The notes under the pieces were generated by a model. The model had not been told where the DNA came from, searched no databases, and saw only the letters and a program-made list of their open reading frames with translations. A program made the position numbers and the translations under genes. 64,000 bases of DNA from Pseudotabrizicola alkalilacus (lineage in GTDB: Bacteria; Pseudomonadota; Alphaproteobacteria; Rhodobacterales; Rhodobacteraceae), in contig NZ_QWEY01000006.1 in NCBI RefSeq assembly GCF_003443995.1, positions 208,834 to 272,833 on the forward strand, written 5' to 3'. Numbering within the stretch: position 1 is the first letter of the stretch; each line of letters opens with the position of its first letter. Shown here one piece after another: positions 35,253 through 45,406 of the stretch.

Positions 35253-37214
35253 TCAGTCTCCTGCCGCGCGGCCCTTGAGGGCGATGATGCCCCTTGGGCG
35301 GAACTGGATGAACAGGATGATGAACAGGATCATGTAGGTCTGGGCGGCGAGGGTGTTGGAGGGGTTCAGGAACTCGATGCCCTTTTGCAGCGTGCCGATC
35401 ATCAGCGCCCCGGCAAGGGTGCCCCAGATATTGCCGACGCCGCCGACCACCACGGTCATGAAGCTTTGCACGATGTAGTCGTTGCCCAGTTCCGAGGTGA
35501 CCTTGGCAAACAGGCCGATGGCGATGCCCGCGATGCCGGCGATGCCGGAGCCAAGGCCGAAGGTCAGCATGTTGATCCGGTCGGGGTTGATGCCCATTGA
35601 GGCGGCCATTGACGGGTTTTGCGTGACCGCGCGCACCTCCAGCCCCAGCCTTGTGCGCTTCATCAGCCATAGGAAGAACAGCAGGAACACCAGCGCCAGA
35701 ACAAAGATCGCGACGCGGATATAACTGATCGACACGATGTCATTGAAGCTGAGCGCACCATCGAGCCAGGCGGGCGAGGTCAGTGGGCGGGCCTGGGTGC
35801 CAAAGATGTTCTTCGCCAGCTGTTGCAGGGCAATCGAGATGCCGAAGGTGGCGAGCAGCGTCTCCAGCGGGCGCTTGTACAGGTGGCGGATTACCAGCCG
35901 CTCCATCGCCACACCGGCGGCGAAGGTGACGGCAAAGGCCAGCGGCAGGGCCACGATCAGCGACAGGGTGTAATTGGGGATGAACAGCTGCACCACATAG
36001 CCGGTGTAGGCCCCCATCATGATGAACTCGCCATGCGCCATGTTGATCACCCGCATCACGCCAAAGGTGATGGCCAGACCGATGGCGGCCAGAAAGTAGA
36101 TCGAGGCGAGCGACAGTGCGTCGAGCGCGAGGTCCGCCACCTGCATCGAGGCGAGCTTGACCTCGATGCCGGTCAGCACATCCTGTGCGGCGGAGGTGAC
36201 GGCGGGATCGGGCTCGGAATAGGTCTCGACAAAGCGGTGACCGGCGACGATCTGCGTCACCTCCTCATCGGTGGCGGCGACCGGCACTGTGCCCGCCTCT
36301 TCCAGCAGCGTATAGGCGCGGTTGCGCGCGCTTTGGCTGTTCAGATCGGCCAGCGGGATGCCCGCAACCGCGCCGCCCACGATATTGGCGGCAAGCGAGG
36401 CCTTGAGCTCGGCGGTGGTCAGCCGGGCCGGGGCCAGATCGGCGGCCACCAGCAGGTCATAGGCCTCCACTTCGGTCAGATCGCTGCCGGGCTCAAGGTC
36501 GCGGGCAATGTTGCCCTCGATCGGGGTGCCCAAAGGGGCGGCCCGGCGGGTGGTGGCCAAGAGCGGGTTGAGGGCGGCGCGCAGATCGAGGCCAAGGTCG
36601 CCGGAAAAGCTCTCGACGGCGGCGATGCGGGTCGCGGCATCGGGGTCAAAGCGCAGGGTGAGCAGGCGGTTGAGCCGGTCCTTTTGCGCGCGCAAGGCGG
36701 GGTCACTCTCCGCCTCGATCGAGGCGCGCAGCGGCTCCAGCAATTCGGGCGCGGGGTCGCGGGCGATGGTGGTCAGCGCCGCCGCGCGGCGCGCGGGATC
36801 GGGGTCATTGAGCTGGAACTGCACCAGCGCCGTGGCGATCACCCCGCGCACCCCGGAATTGGGGCGCAGCTCGGTAATGTCGGCGCGTGGCGCGGTGCCC
36901 GCGTCGCTGCCATCCAGCAGGCGCAGAGCGTAGCCATCGGCGGAGTCCGAGATCAACACGAACACGCCGTCGCTTTTGCGCACTCCCAACCCCCGGTTGG
37001 CCCAGGCCTGCAGGATCGCGGTTGCCTGCGGATCCCCGCTGGCGGCCAGCGCCGCGATCACCGGGCCGATGGTCTGGCGCGACGGCTTTTCGATCTGGGC
37101 GCGGTTGTCCTCGACGATTGCAGCGGCAGTGACGGGCGGGCTGGTCTGCGCGCCCCCCGCGAGGGGCAGCAGCGGCAGCAGCGCAAGAACAAGGGCGGCG
37201 AGGGCGGCGCGCAT
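35253..37214 (-). CDS. urtB: Urea ABC transporter permease UrtB, long form
   Basis: A 653-residue protein. A signal peptide (MRAALAALVLALLPLLPLAGG) is followed by about 330 residues of helical-repeat-like extracytoplasmic sequence. A LivH-like permease domain then starts near residue 355 (YFLAAIGLAITFGVMRVINMAHGEFIMMG). This long N-terminal extension is typical of proteobacterial UrtB. It lies 64 nt after urtA and pairs with UrtC to form the channel. Confidence 0.95.
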   Translation of the reverse strand: MRAALAALVLALLPLLPLAGGAQTSPPVTAAAIVEDNRAQIEKPSRQTIGPVIAALAASGDPQATAILQAWANRGLGVRKSDGVFVLISDSADGYALRLLDGSDAGTAPRADITELRPNSGVRGVIATALVQFQLNDPDPARRAAALTTIARDPAPELLEPLRASIEAESDPALRAQKDRLNRLLTLRFDPDAATRIAAVESFSGDLGLDLRAALNPLLATTRRAAPLGTPIEGNIARDLEPGSDLTEVEAYDLLVAADLAPARLTTAELKASLAANIVGGAVAGIPLADLNSQSARNRAYTLLEEAGTVPVAATDEEVTQIVAGHRFVETYSEPDPAVTSAAQDVLTGIEVKLASMQVADLALDALSLASIYFLAAIGLAITFGVMRVINMAHGEFIMMGAYTGYVVQLFIPNYTLSLIVALPLAFAVTFAAGVAMERLVIRHLYKRPLETLLATFGISIALQQLAKNIFGTQARPLTSPAWLDGALSFNDIVSISYIRVAIFVLALVFLLFFLWLMKRTRLGLEVRAVTQNPSMAASMGINPDRINMLTFGLGSGIAGIAGIAIGLFAKVTSELGNDYIVQSFMTVVVGGVGNIWGTLAGALMIGTLQKGIEFLNPSNTLAAQTYMILFIILFIQFRPRGIIALKGRAAGD

Positions 37215-37278
37215 GGGTGGGCCTTGTGGTTTGGGACAGGAGGACGGGAGGGGGGATAGCCCCCTCCCGTCAGGGCGA

Positions 37279-38556
37279 TCAGTAGTTGGACTTGATCTGA
37301 ACGCAGGTCTTGGTTTCGGTGTTGTACATGCCGCAGTCCAGTTCGGCCCAGTCCGCTTCCAGCACCGCCGATTCCGGCAGGAAGTCGGTCCAGGCATCCC
37401 CGGGAACCGGCTCGGTGGACGACACGATGTCGAACTGACCATCGGCCCGGATCTCGCCGATCAGCACCGGCTTGGTCAGGTGGTGGTTCGGCAGCATCTT
37501 GGCGATGCCGCCGGTCAGGTTCGGGGTCTCAAGGCCATACATCGCCTCGCGCACCGCATCGACATCGGTGGTGCCAGCCTTTTCAACCGCCTGAACCCAC
37601 AGGTTGAAGCCGATCACATGCGCTTCCATCGGATCGTTGAACACGCGGTTTTCGCCGGCAAAGGTCTTCCACTTGGCGATCCACTCGGTGTTCAGCTCGG
37701 ATTCCGCCGACTGGAAGTAGTTCCACGCCGCCAGATGGCCGACGAGGTTCGAGGTGTCGAGGCCCGACAGTTCCTCTTCGCCGACCGAGAACGCCACGAC
37801 CGGAATGTCATCGGCCGAGATGCCTGCCGCTGCCAGTTCCTTGTAGAAGCCGATGTTGGCATCGCCGTTGATGGTCGAGATCACGCCGACCTTTTTGCCA
37901 TCGGCCCCCAAAGCGACCACATCGGCCACGATCTTGGACCAGTCGGAATGGCCGAAGGGGGTGTAGTTCACAAAGATATCGGCCTCGGCGATGCCTTTGG
38001 ATTTCAGGTAGCTGTCGAGGATGTTGTTCGTGGTGCGCGGATAGACGTAGTCGGTGCCAAGGAGGGCGAATTTCTCGACGCCCAACTCCTCAAGGAAATA
38101 GTCGGTCGCGGGGATCGCCTGCTGGTTTGGCGCAGCCCCGGTGTAGAACACGTTTTTCGACGATTCCTCGCCCTCGTACTGCACGGGGTAGAACAGCAGG
38201 CCGTTCAGCTCTTCGATCACCGGCAGCACCGATTTGCGCGACACGGAGGTCCAGCAGCCGAACATCACATCGACATTCGACACGGTCATCAGCTCACGCG
38301 CTTTTTCGGCGAACAGCGGCCAGTCCGAAGCCGGATCGACCACCACGGCCTCCAGCTGTTTGCCCAGCACGCCGCCCTTGGCGTTCTGTTCGGCGATCAG
38401 CATCAGCATCACGTCTTTGAGCGTGGTTTCCGAAATCGCCATCGAGCCCGACAGCGAATGCAGCACGCCCACCTTGATCGTCTCATCCTGTGCGATGGCC
38501 TGCCCTGCCGTCATGGCAATGGCAGAGGCCAGCAGCGCTCCCTTGAAATACGACAT
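37279..38556 (-). CDS. urtA: Urea ABC transporter substrate-binding protein UrtA
   Basis: The periplasmic urea-binding protein, 425 residues with a signal peptide ending GQAIAQ-DE (cleavage after about residue 22). It belongs to the Leu/Ile/Val-binding family; UrtA hallmarks include VGVLHSLSGSMAISE, MFGCWTSVSRKSVLPV and the FYPVQYEGEE segment. It is the first gene of the urt operon. The 400-nt upstream region contains two dyad sequences but no clear NtrC or sigma-54 match. Confidence 0.97.
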   Translation of the reverse strand: MSYFKGALLASAIAMTAGQAIAQDETIKVGVLHSLSGSMAISETTLKDVMLMLIAEQNAKGGVLGKQLEAVVVDPASDWPLFAEKARELMTVSNVDVMFGCWTSVSRKSVLPVIEELNGLLFYPVQYEGEESSKNVFYTGAAPNQQAIPATDYFLEELGVEKFALLGTDYVYPRTTNNILDSYLKSKGIAEADIFVNYTPFGHSDWSKIVADVVALGADGKKVGVISTINGDANIGFYKELAAAGISADDIPVVAFSVGEEELSGLDTSNLVGHLAAWNYFQSAESELNTEWIAKWKTFAGENRVFNDPMEAHVIGFNLWVQAVEKAGTTDVDAVREAMYGLETPNLTGGIAKMLPNHHLTKPVLIGEIRADGQFDIVSSTEPVPGDAWTDFLPESAVLEADWAELDCGMYNTETKTCVQIKSNY

Positions 38557-38904
38557 GGTTTTCCCTCATAGGGCCGCGCACAGGGCAGGCGCCCCGTCCC
38601 TCGGGGTCGGCCTGTCTTTGCGCGGCAATTCTGTTGCACCCGGTGCTGTGGTGTCAGGCATCTGGTCCTGACCGCCACCGCACATCCTTTTTTCTTGTGC
38701 CGTCCGAAACCGGCTGGCCCTGTCACGAAAGCGTCATTGCCGCAGTGCGGCAAGGTGCGCAGAGCGTCGGCGGGCGGACGGTTGCAGAGGTCGCGGCATT
38801 TGCCCGAAAATTAAGCGGTGCCGCGCCGTCACGCGCAGTTTCCGGGCAGGATGGAGCAAATCGCCGCGATTCGAGCGGTGGAACTGACCGCAAATTGATC
38901 AAAA
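38557..38904. promoter_or_regulatory. urtA upstream region with GC dyads
   Basis: No gene is supported here. A 17-bp dyad TTGCCGCA-G-TGCGGCAA (38737-38753) and a shorter TTGC-GCG-GCAA (38618-38628) are the notable structures and could be operators for the urt promoter. A sigma-54 type GG-N10-GC core could not be assigned with confidence. Confidence 0.4.
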
Positions 38905-38905
38905 G

Positions 38906-38933
38906 CAAAAACCCCGGGCGAGCCGGGGTTTTG
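38906..38933 (-). terminator. Terminator after ureG (urease operon end)
   Basis: On the minus strand AAAACCCCGGCTC..CGGGGTTTTT forms a GC stem flanked by A and T runs. The same structure would work in both directions. It separates the urease operon from the urt promoter. Confidence 0.85.
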
Positions 38934-38962
38934 CATCGGGCAACGCTGAAAACCGGGTGACG

Positions 38963-39607
38963 TCAGGTCATCTCTGCGCTGTCTTTGACCGGTTGCAAGA
39001 CCAGCCCGCCTTCGCGTTCCAGAAAGGCCACCACCTCAGCCACCCCCCGCCCCTGACGCAGTTGCGCCATTATATAGGGGCGCGCACCCCGCGCGCGCGC
39101 GGTGTCGGATTCGAGCAGAACCGGGTCCACGCCGACATGGGGGGCAAGGTCGGTCTTGTTGACGATCAGCAGATCCGACCGCGTCACCCCCGGCCCGCGT
39201 TTGCGCGGAATGTCCTGCCCGGCGGCGGTGTCGATCACATAGATGGTGATGTCAGCCAGCTCGGGGCTAAAGGTCGCCGCCAGATTGTCGCCGCCGGATT
39301 CGATCAGGATCAAGTCCAGATCGGGATGCAGACGGCGCAGATCGGCAATCGCCGCCAGATTGATGCTGGCATCCTCGCGGATCGCGGTGTGCGGGCAGCC
39401 GCCGGTTTCCACGCCGCGGATGCGGTCGGCGGGCAGCACCTGCGCGCGCAGCAGGTATTCGGCATCTTCGCGGGTGTAGATGTCATTGGTGATCACCGCC
39501 ATCGAGCAGCGCGATGCGAGCGCCCGTGCCAGATGCTCGGTCAGGGTGGTCTTGCCTGCGCCCACCGGGCCGCCGATGCCGACGCGAAGGGGTCCGTTCA
39601 CGCTCAT
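38963..39607 (-). CDS. ureG: Urease accessory GTPase UreG
   Basis: A SIMIBI-class GTPase that drives nickel insertion into urease; 214 residues. The P-loop [10 protein letters not shown] and the metal-binding invariant Cys-Pro-His (GGCPHTA) are present, as is the NKTDLAP base-recognition motif. The ATG overlaps the ureF stop (ATGA, 39604-39607). It is the last gene of the cluster. Confidence 0.97.
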   Translation of the reverse strand: MSVNGPLRVGIGGPVGAGKTTLTEHLARALASRCSMAVITNDIYTREDAEYLLRAQVLPADRIRGVETGGCPHTAIREDASINLAAIADLRRLHPDLDLILIESGGDNLAATFSPELADITIYVIDTAAGQDIPRKRGPGVTRSDLLIVNKTDLAPHVGVDPVLLESDTARARGARPYIMAQLRQGRGVAEVVAFLEREGGLVLQPVKDSAEMT

Positions 39608-40239
39608 GTTCGAAATATCCTTACATCCATGGTTTCATGCGCCATCGCCGACAGGTCCGCGCCAAGCGCTGATGCGCCCAGATCGTCAAGTGTCAGGGCT
39701 ATGACCTCTTGCGCCAGGGCCTCGATCAGCGGGTGCAGCGCCGCCAGCACCCCCTGCCCCGCGACCTGCCCCAGCGGCATGAAGCGCATGGCCACCGAAG
39801 TCAGGTTGCTGGCAAAGGCGTGCAGATACAAGGCCGCCACCTGTGCGACCGGCAGGGCCAGCCCCGCCGCCGCTTCTCCCACTGCCACCGGCAGGCAGCG
39901 GGCGGGCAACGCGCGCCCGGTCAGCCCAGCCACGGTGCGGGCAAAGGCGGTGCCCTGATCCAGCGTCTCGCTCAGCCGCTCGGTTGAGGGCTGCAAAGCG
40001 CGGGCCAGCGTGTCGAGGGCATCATGATCGGCATCCGGTCGCAGCGCTTGCACCAGCAGGATCGCATCCTGCCGCCCCGCGCCAAACTCCAGCACATCGG
40101 TCAGCCAGTGGTGCAAGGCTGCCGCATCGGCCACCTGCCCGGTCGAAATCGCCGACTCCAGCCCGTGCGAATAGGCAAAACCCCCGGTCGGAAACGCCGG
40201 GGACAGCCATTGCACAAGGGTCAGAAGGGCGTGGGTCAT
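39604..40239 (-). CDS. ureF: Urease accessory protein UreF
   Basis: A 211-residue helical accessory protein that joins UreD and UreG in the urease activation complex. The motifs [21 protein letters not shown] at the N-terminus and [15 protein letters not shown] are diagnostic. The frame is open far upstream through the His-rich ureE tail, but homology starts at ATG 40239. ureE ends 10 nt before it. Confidence 0.95.
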   Translation of the reverse strand: MTHALLTLVQWLSPAFPTGGFAYSHGLESAISTGQVADAAALHHWLTDVLEFGAGRQDAILLVQALRPDADHDALDTLARALQPSTERLSETLDQGTAFARTVAGLTGRALPARCLPVAVGEAAAGLALPVAQVAALYLHAFASNLTSVAMRFMPLGQVAGQGVLAALHPLIEALAQEVIALTLDDLGASALGADLSAMAHETMDVRIFRT

Positions 40240-40249
40240 CGCTTGGGGG

Positions 40250-40816
40250 TCAGCTTTTGGCATGCGGGTGGGGGTGGGTATGCCCGTGATCATGGTCGTG
40301 GCTGTGGGAATGACTATGGGCGTGGCTGTCAGCATGGCTGTGGCTGTGCGCATGCCCGTCCGCCGGACCATGGTCATGCCCCATCGGGCGGCCCATGCCA
40401 TAAGCCCCGACCTCGGGCGCAAAGGGTTCTGATGTGGCCCGCACCCCCGCCCCCAGCTGGCGCAACATCGCTTCCAGCACGTGATCGGCGCGGATCACCA
40501 GCCGCCCCGGCTCCACCTGACAGGGCGTGTGGCGGTTGCCGATGTGCCAGGCATAGCGGGCCAGGTCGGTGCCTGTAATCTCCAGCACAGCCTCTTCGGC
40601 CGCGACCACCTGGATGGTGCGGCCATCTTCCAGCGCAAAGCCCCAGAAGGCATCCAGATTGGTCACCTCTGGCAGATCGACCAGAAACCCCTCGTCATGC
40701 GCGGTGACCAGCCGTTTGCGGCGGATCAGCCGCTCGTCATAGGTCAGCACCACCACGTCATGGCAGGTGGTGGGCGCATCCTTCAGCAGGCGGCGGGCGG
40801 CGGGCAGATCGGTCAT
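40250..40816 (-). CDS. ureE: Urease nickel-delivery protein UreE with long His-rich tail
   Basis: A 188-residue metallochaperone. The N-terminal peptide-binding and C-terminal metal-binding domains are recognisable (LTYDERLIRRKRL, WHIGNRHTPCQVE). The last 43 residues or so hold many alternating histidines (HDHGPADGHAHSHSH and onwards), giving a large nickel store. The ATG follows AGGATAT. It probably has its own promoter, because a small opposite-strand gene separates it from ureC. Confidence 0.95.
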   Translation of the reverse strand: MTDLPAARRLLKDAPTTCHDVVVLTYDERLIRRKRLVTAHDEGFLVDLPEVTNLDAFWGFALEDGRTIQVVAAEEAVLEITGTDLARYAWHIGNRHTPCQVEPGRLVIRADHVLEAMLRQLGAGVRATSEPFAPEVGAYGMGRPMGHDHGPADGHAHSHSHADSHAHSHSHSHDHDHGHTHPHPHAKS

Positions 40817-40923
40817 GGGATATCCTCGGTTCAGAAAGAAATCGGGGTGTGCCGGTTTGGCAGGAATTCGTTAACCACTTGACGGCAGACTGGCATGGAA
40901 CAGAGCATGAATCGGAGGGTATG

Positions 40924-41094
40924 ATGCAGACACCGAACCTTGCAGACGAACTGGCCGAGGTCCGCGCGCAGCTGGCACGGCTGCAACAGCGCGAATTGCA
41001 GCTGCAAGAGGCGATTTTCCGCGCCGATGGCACCCCCGCGCCGCTGCGTCCCGGCTGGCCGATCCGGCGGATCAGCGGCAACGCCCTGCACTGA
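40924..41094 (+). CDS. Small coiled-coil protein encoded opposite the urease operon
   Basis: A 56-residue product (ATG 40924, or 57 from ATG 40921) with a heptad-like helix ADELAEVRAQLARLQQRELQ and a basic Pro-rich end. GGAGG at 40914-40918 gives 5-nt spacing to ATG 40924. It is the only gene on the plus strand within the urease cluster, occupying the ureC-ureE gap and divergent from ureE. Function unknown; I have only a weak impression that similar small genes occur in Rhodobacteraceae. Confidence 0.6.
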   Translation: MQTPNLADELAEVRAQLARLQQRELQLQEAIFRADGTPAPLRPGWPIRRISGNALH

Positions 41095-41101
41095 CCCCCG
41101 G

Positions 41102-42853
41102 TCAGTACAGGAAATAGCGCTGCGCAAGCGGAAGCTCCTCTGCCGGTTCGCAGGTCAACAGCACCCCATCGGCCCGCACCTCATAGGTTTCCGGGTCGAC
41201 TTCGATCTGCGGGGTGGCCGAGTTCAGCTTCATATCGGCCTTTTGCACCCCGCGTGTGCCTTTGACCGCCACCGTCTCTTTGGCCAGCCCCAGACGCGCG
41301 GCGATACCGTCTTCCTGCGCCGCCTGACTGACAAAGATCACCGCATTGCGCTCCACCGACCGGCCATAGGCCCCGAACATCAACCGGCTGTGTACCGGCT
41401 GCGGGGTGGGGATGCTGGCGTTGGGGTCGCCCATCTGCGCCACCATGATCACACCGCCCATCAGCACCATTTCCGGCTTGGCCCCGAAAAACGCCGGGTT
41501 CCACAGCACCAGATCGGCACGCTTGCCAACCTCGATGCTTCCGATATGTTCGCTGATGCCGTGAATGATCGCGGGGTTGATGGTGTATTTTGCGATGTAG
41601 CGGCGGACGCGCAGGTTGTCATTCGCGCCCTGTTCGCCCTCCAGCCGCCCGCGCTGCAGCTTCATCTTATGCGCGGTCTGCCAGGTGCGGGTGATCACCT
41701 CACCCACCCGGCCCATGGCCTGACTGTCGGACGACAGCACCGAAAACGCGCCCAGATCGTGCAGAATGTCTTCGGCGGCAATGGTTTCGCGCCGGATACG
41801 GCTTTCGGCAAAGGCCACATCTTCGGGCACCTTGCGGTCAAGGTGGTGGCAGACCATCAGCATATCCAGATGCTCTTCGATGGTGTTGACGGTGTAGGGC
41901 ATCGTCGGGTTGGTCGATGAGGGCAGGATGTTCTGCGAGCTGACCACCTTGATGATGTCAGGCGCATGGCCGCCGCCCGCGCCTTCGGTGTGAAAGGCGT
42001 GGATGGTGCGGCCCGCAATCGCATTGATGGTGTTCTCGACAAAGCCCGACTCGTTGAGCGTGTCGGTGTGGATCATCACCTGCACATCCATCGCCTCGGC
42101 CACGGACAGACAGCAATCAATCGCGGCGGGCGTGGTGCCCCAATCCTCATGCAGCTTCAGGCAGGATGCGCCCGCCCGCACCTGCTCCTCCAGCGCGGCG
42201 GGCAAAGACGCATTGCCCTTGCCGGCAAAAGCCAGGTTCATCGGCAGCGCATCCGCCGCCTGCATCATCCGGCCCAGATGCCAGGGCCCCGGCGTGCAGG
42301 TGGTGGCCAGCGTGCCATGGGCCGGGCCGGTGCCGCCGCCCAGCATGGTGGTCAGCCCCGAATGCAGCGCATCATCAATCTGTTGCGGGCAGATGAAATG
42401 GATATGGGCGTCAAAACCGCCTGCGGTCAGGATCCGCCCCTCACCGGCGATGATCTCGGTGCCCGGCCCGATGATCACATCCACCCCCGGTTGGGTGTCG
42501 GGGTTTCCGGCCTTGCCGATCACCGCGATCCTGCCATCGCGCAGGCCCACGTCAGCCTTGTAGATGCCGGTATAATCCACGATCAGCGCATTGGTGATCA
42601 CGGTATCCATAGCGCCCGCCGCCCGGGTGATCTGGCTTTGCCCCATGCCGTCGCGGATGACCTTGCCACCGCCGAACTTCACCTCTTCGCCGAACATCAG
42701 ACCGTTGGCACCGAATGTGCCTGCGCCGCTGCGTTCGGCGATCAGATCGCGCTCCACTTCGATGATCAGATCGGTGTCGCCCAGGCCCAGCCGGTCACCT
42801 ACCGTCGGGCCATACATATCGGCATAGGCAGCGCGGGAGATCACGAACGGCAT
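41102..42853 (-). CDS. ureC: Urease alpha subunit UreC
   Basis: The catalytic subunit hydrolysing urea to ammonia and carbamate. The nickel-site signatures are intact: the HIHF pair, the carbamylated lysine in [35 protein letters not shown], the catalytic histidine in VCHHLD, and the aspartate in SSDSQAMGR. At 583 residues it is slightly longer than the usual 567-573. A small gene intervenes between ureB and ureC. Confidence 0.98.
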   Translation of the reverse strand: MPFVISRAAYADMYGPTVGDRLGLGDTDLIIEVERDLIAERSGAGTFGANGLMFGEEVKFGGGKVIRDGMGQSQITRAAGAMDTVITNALIVDYTGIYKADVGLRDGRIAVIGKAGNPDTQPGVDVIIGPGTEIIAGEGRILTAGGFDAHIHFICPQQIDDALHSGLTTMLGGGTGPAHGTLATTCTPGPWHLGRMMQAADALPMNLAFAGKGNASLPAALEEQVRAGASCLKLHEDWGTTPAAIDCCLSVAEAMDVQVMIHTDTLNESGFVENTINAIAGRTIHAFHTEGAGGGHAPDIIKVVSSQNILPSSTNPTMPYTVNTIEEHLDMLMVCHHLDRKVPEDVAFAESRIRRETIAAEDILHDLGAFSVLSSDSQAMGRVGEVITRTWQTAHKMKLQRGRLEGEQGANDNLRVRRYIAKYTINPAIIHGISEHIGSIEVGKRADLVLWNPAFFGAKPEMVLMGGVIMVAQMGDPNASIPTPQPVHSRLMFGAYGRSVERNAVIFVSQAAQEDGIAARLGLAKETVAVKGTRGVQKADMKLNSATPQIEVDPETYEVRADGVLLTCEPAEELPLAQRYFLY

Positions 42854-42869
42854 CGGCGGAACCTTTCTG

Positions 42870-43184
42870 TCAGAACGGGGTTTTGGGTCCGCTGCGGGTC
42901 AGGCGGCGGGCATTGGCTGCGGTGGCGCGTTTGACCGGGGCAAGCGCTGCCTCGGCAATCTGGGTGGCAGAGCCGCCCGACAGGGCGGTTTTCTGGGCGG
43001 CGGCCCCGGCCTTGATCCCGGCGCGCATCTTTTCACTGACCATGCGGGCATTCTCGGTCGGCGACACGGTCCAGACCCCGGCCATGCCCATCATGCGCAT
43101 GGCAATCACGCTTTGCGCCTGCGCCAGCATCGTGGCGGTGTTCAGCGACAGGCGCATCAGATCAAACGGGGAAAACGGGGGCAT
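42870..43184 (-). CDS. Small alanine-rich helical protein between ureB and ureC
   Basis: A 104-residue protein with a Met/Ala-rich helix ([23 protein letters not shown]) and a [27 protein letters not shown] stretch spanning residues 57-83, recalling short phasin-like proteins. It is tightly spaced: 12 nt after the ureB stop and 16 nt before ureC. It is therefore surely co-transcribed with urease. I do not know a role; it has no metal-binding motif. Confidence 0.75.
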   Translation of the reverse strand: MPPFSPFDLMRLSLNTATMLAQAQSVIAMRMMGMAGVWTVSPTENARMVSEKMRAGIKAGAAAQKTALSGGSATQIAEAALAPVKRATAANARRLTRSGPKTPF

Positions 43185-43196
43185 CGGCGCAAGCTC

Positions 43197-43502
43197 CTAC
43201 AAAGCGCCCATCACTTGGGCGTTGAAGCCATAGACATGCCGCGCGCCCGCCAGCGGCACAAGGCGAACCTCACGGGTCTGACCGGGTTCGAAGCGCACAG
43301 CCGTCCCTGCAGGAATGTCGAGTCGCTGACCGCGCGCGGCATCGCGGTCGAACGACAGGCCGGGGTTGGTCTCGGCAAAGTGGTAATGGCTGCCGACCTG
43401 AACCGGGCGGTCGCCGGTATTGGCGACCATCAGCACCGTCACCTCGGCCCCGGCATTCAGGGTGATGTCGCCCTCGGCAGGAAAAAGCTCTCCGGGAATC
43501 AT
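43197..43502 (-). CDS. ureB: Urease beta subunit UreB
   Basis: The 101-residue beta subunit. The family start [19 protein letters not shown] and the central [22 protein letters not shown] are complete. The open frame begins 30 codons earlier, but that part is foreign to the family. Encoded separately from ureA, as in other alphaproteobacteria. Confidence 0.97.
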   Translation of the reverse strand: MIPGELFPAEGDITLNAGAEVTVLMVANTGDRPVQVGSHYHFAETNPGLSFDRDAARGQRLDIPAGTAVRFEPGQTREVRLVPLAGARHVYGFNAQVMGAL

Positions 43503-43512
43503 GGGATTATCC

Positions 43513-44085
43513 TTATGACATGGCCAAGGCGAGGCCCGCGAAAGCGGTGCCTGCACCAAAGGCACGTGTAACCATCCGTGCCGACAGCGCATTCAATGCA
43601 ACGCCAAGACCAAGCCCGGCAAGGTGCAGCGCCATGGTCGCGAGGGCAAAGCCTGCCGCATAGGTCAGCAGACCCGACGCCGGGCCTTCGGTGCCATGGG
43701 CATGGCCGTGGAACAGGCCAAAAACCGCCACCACGGCCACCCCCACCGCCAGCGGTGCGCGCCAGGCCAAGGCCGCCAGCACCCCGGTCAGCACGATAGA
43801 CGCCAGAATCATCGGCTCCACCCCCGGCAGGCCGATCCCCATTGCCCCCATCCCGCCGCCCGCCAGCATCGCGCCGACAAAGGCCACGGGCAGCGCCCAG
43901 AGTGCGCGACCGCCGGTGACAGCGGCCCAGAGACCCACGGCGACCATCGCCAGCACATGATCGGCCCCGCCAAGCGGGTGCATCAGCCCGGACAGAAAGG
44001 CCGAACTGTCATGATGGCCCGCATGTGCCAGAGCCATTTGCGGCTGCACGGCGACGGCCCCGACTGTCAGCAGCAGTTTTCTCAT
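43513..44085 (-). CDS. ureJ: HupE/UreJ family membrane protein
   Basis: A 190-residue integral membrane protein with a cleavable-looking N-terminus and six or so helices. The histidine motif [29 protein letters not shown] is the HupE/UreJ signature, and a second cluster [10 protein letters not shown] is in the middle. Family members are candidate nickel (or cobalt) permeases. Its location between ureA and ureB supports nickel supply to urease. Confidence 0.93.
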   Translation of the reverse strand: MRKLLLTVGAVAVQPQMALAHAGHHDSSAFLSGLMHPLGGADHVLAMVAVGLWAAVTGGRALWALPVAFVGAMLAGGGMGAMGIGLPGVEPMILASIVLTGVLAALAWRAPLAVGVAVVAVFGLFHGHAHGTEGPASGLLTYAAGFALATMALHLAGLGLGVALNALSARMVTRAFGAGTAFAGLALAMS

Positions 44086-44098
44086 CTCAAAGCCTTTC

Positions 44099-44401
44099 TC
44101 AGCGGATCGGGTGGTGAACGGTGACTAGTTTGGTGCCATCGGGAAACGTGGCCTCGACCTGCACGGAATGGATCATCTCAGGCACGCCGGGCATGCACTG
44201 ATCGGCAGTGATCACGCCCGCCCCCGCCTCCATCAGATCGGCCACGCGACGACCGTCGCGCGCGCCCTCGACCACGAAATCGGTGATCAGCGCGATGGCC
44301 TCGGGGTGGTTCAGCTTGACGCCGCGCGCCAGCCGGCCACGGGCGACCATGGCGGCAAGGCTGATCAGCAGCTTGTCTTTTTCGCGGGGGGTCAGGTTCA
44401 T
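44099..44401 (-). CDS. ureA: Urease gamma subunit UreA
   Basis: The 100-residue gamma subunit. The start [20 protein letters not shown] and the segment [21 protein letters not shown] are standard, as is the end [20 protein letters not shown] lies before the ATG. First structural gene of the urease operon, after ureD. Confidence 0.97.
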   Translation of the reverse strand: MNLTPREKDKLLISLAAMVARGRLARGVKLNHPEAIALITDFVVEGARDGRRVADLMEAGAGVITADQCMPGVPEMIHSVQVEATFPDGTKLVTVHHPIR

Positions 44402-44411
44402 GGTCTCTCCT

Positions 44412-45242
44412 TTACATCTGCCAGACGCGCGGCAGGGGCGCGCCCCGGCGCAGCACCGCAAGGCATCGGGCAATCTGCCGCCGCAGCGGCCAGCCATCCG
44501 CCGCCATCATCCGCAGCATCAAGCGGCCATCTGGCGCTGACGCGGCGGCGGTGACGCCGGGTTCATCCAGCACGGCGCGCAGCGGGTCCAGCAGATCGGC
44601 GACACCCTGCCCCAGCATGGCCAGCGAGGCAAAGGCCCGTGCCCCCATCAGCCCCGCCGCCCCGGTCTGCAAGGCGCGGTCACCCAGCACCAGCGGCTCC
44701 ACCATCACCGGGCGGCCCGACTGTCGGATCTCGCGCCAGTCGCGCAAGGCAATCTTTGTCACCGTCTCACCCATCGCGGCCCGGCCCAGCACCACGCTTT
44801 CCAAGAGCAGGCACCCCGCGCCGGGGGCAAGGTCAAGCACCGTGCGGCGGTCCAGGCGGCTGTCGTCAAACAGGATGGTTTCCTGCGGCAACCACTCCAG
44901 CCAGCCGCCCTCGCCCACCTCCATCGTGACCCGCACCCGCGCGGCCCCGCCGGACGAGCGGTAGGCCCGTTCCGCCGTCTGCGTGGTGGCCACCGCCCGC
45001 GCGCGCGGGCCAAGCTGCACCGCATAAGACAGCATATCGCCGCCGGTCAGCCCGCCGGAGGTGTTCAGAAACACCACCTCGGGCAGGCCATCGCGGCCAC
45101 GGGGCCCATGCGGCAGAATGCACTTGGCCGATCCCTGCTGGCGCAGGCCGGTCAGCCGCATTCCCACAGGGCCGCAAACAAGCGTCACCGAGGCTTCGCC
45201 CCGGCTGCGCTGCATCGGCTCGGTGATCGGTGCTGCAAACAT
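44412..45242 (-). CDS. ureD: Urease accessory protein UreD
   Basis: The scaffold protein (UreH/UreD) that binds apo-urease during nickel loading. The family core [21 protein letters not shown], then [14 protein letters not shown] and [17 protein letters not shown], is complete. I take ATG 45242 ([13 protein letters not shown]) as the start; an upstream start at 45260 would add six residues. It opens the urease operon, with a 165-nt spacer to the sugar transferase gene upstream. Confidence 0.95.
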   Translation of the reverse strand: MFAAPITEPMQRSRGEASVTLVCGPVGMRLTGLRQQGSAKCILPHGPRGRDGLPEVVFLNTSGGLTGGDMLSYAVQLGPRARAVATTQTAERAYRSSGGAARVRVTMEVGEGGWLEWLPQETILFDDSRLDRRTVLDLAPGAGCLLLESVVLGRAAMGETVTKIALRDWREIRQSGRPVMVEPLVLGDRALQTGAAGLMGARAFASLAMLGQGVADLLDPLRAVLDEPGVTAAASAPDGRLMLRMMAADGWPLRRQIARCLAVLRRGAPLPRVWQM

Positions 45243-45406
45243 GGTCCCCCGCTTTGCCACAGGCTGCGGCGGCGCGACGGCAGGCTCAATGCGCGATCTG
45301 GGGGGACGGGTGGGTCAACGGGGTGCAGAGCGCATCATCGCCCAAAGCGCATGCGGTACGCCTGGAATTTCAGCATAGTTGAAATAAGACTGCGCCAACT
45401 GCCCGA

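Noticed and set aside
35823..38571. Plus-strand open frames of 478 and 531 codons opposite urtB and urtA
   Set aside because: Both mirror urt coding sequence; urtA and urtB have signal peptides and family motifs on the minus strand.
38557..38904. Sigma-54 promoter or NtrC sites upstream of urtA
   Set aside because: No GG-N10-GC core with good flanks could be assigned; only unrelated GC dyads were found.
40265..40375. Tandem repeat or CRISPR-like array suggested by recurring CATGGCTGTGGC-type units
   Set aside because: These are codons of the His-rich tail of UreE in frame, with no spacers.
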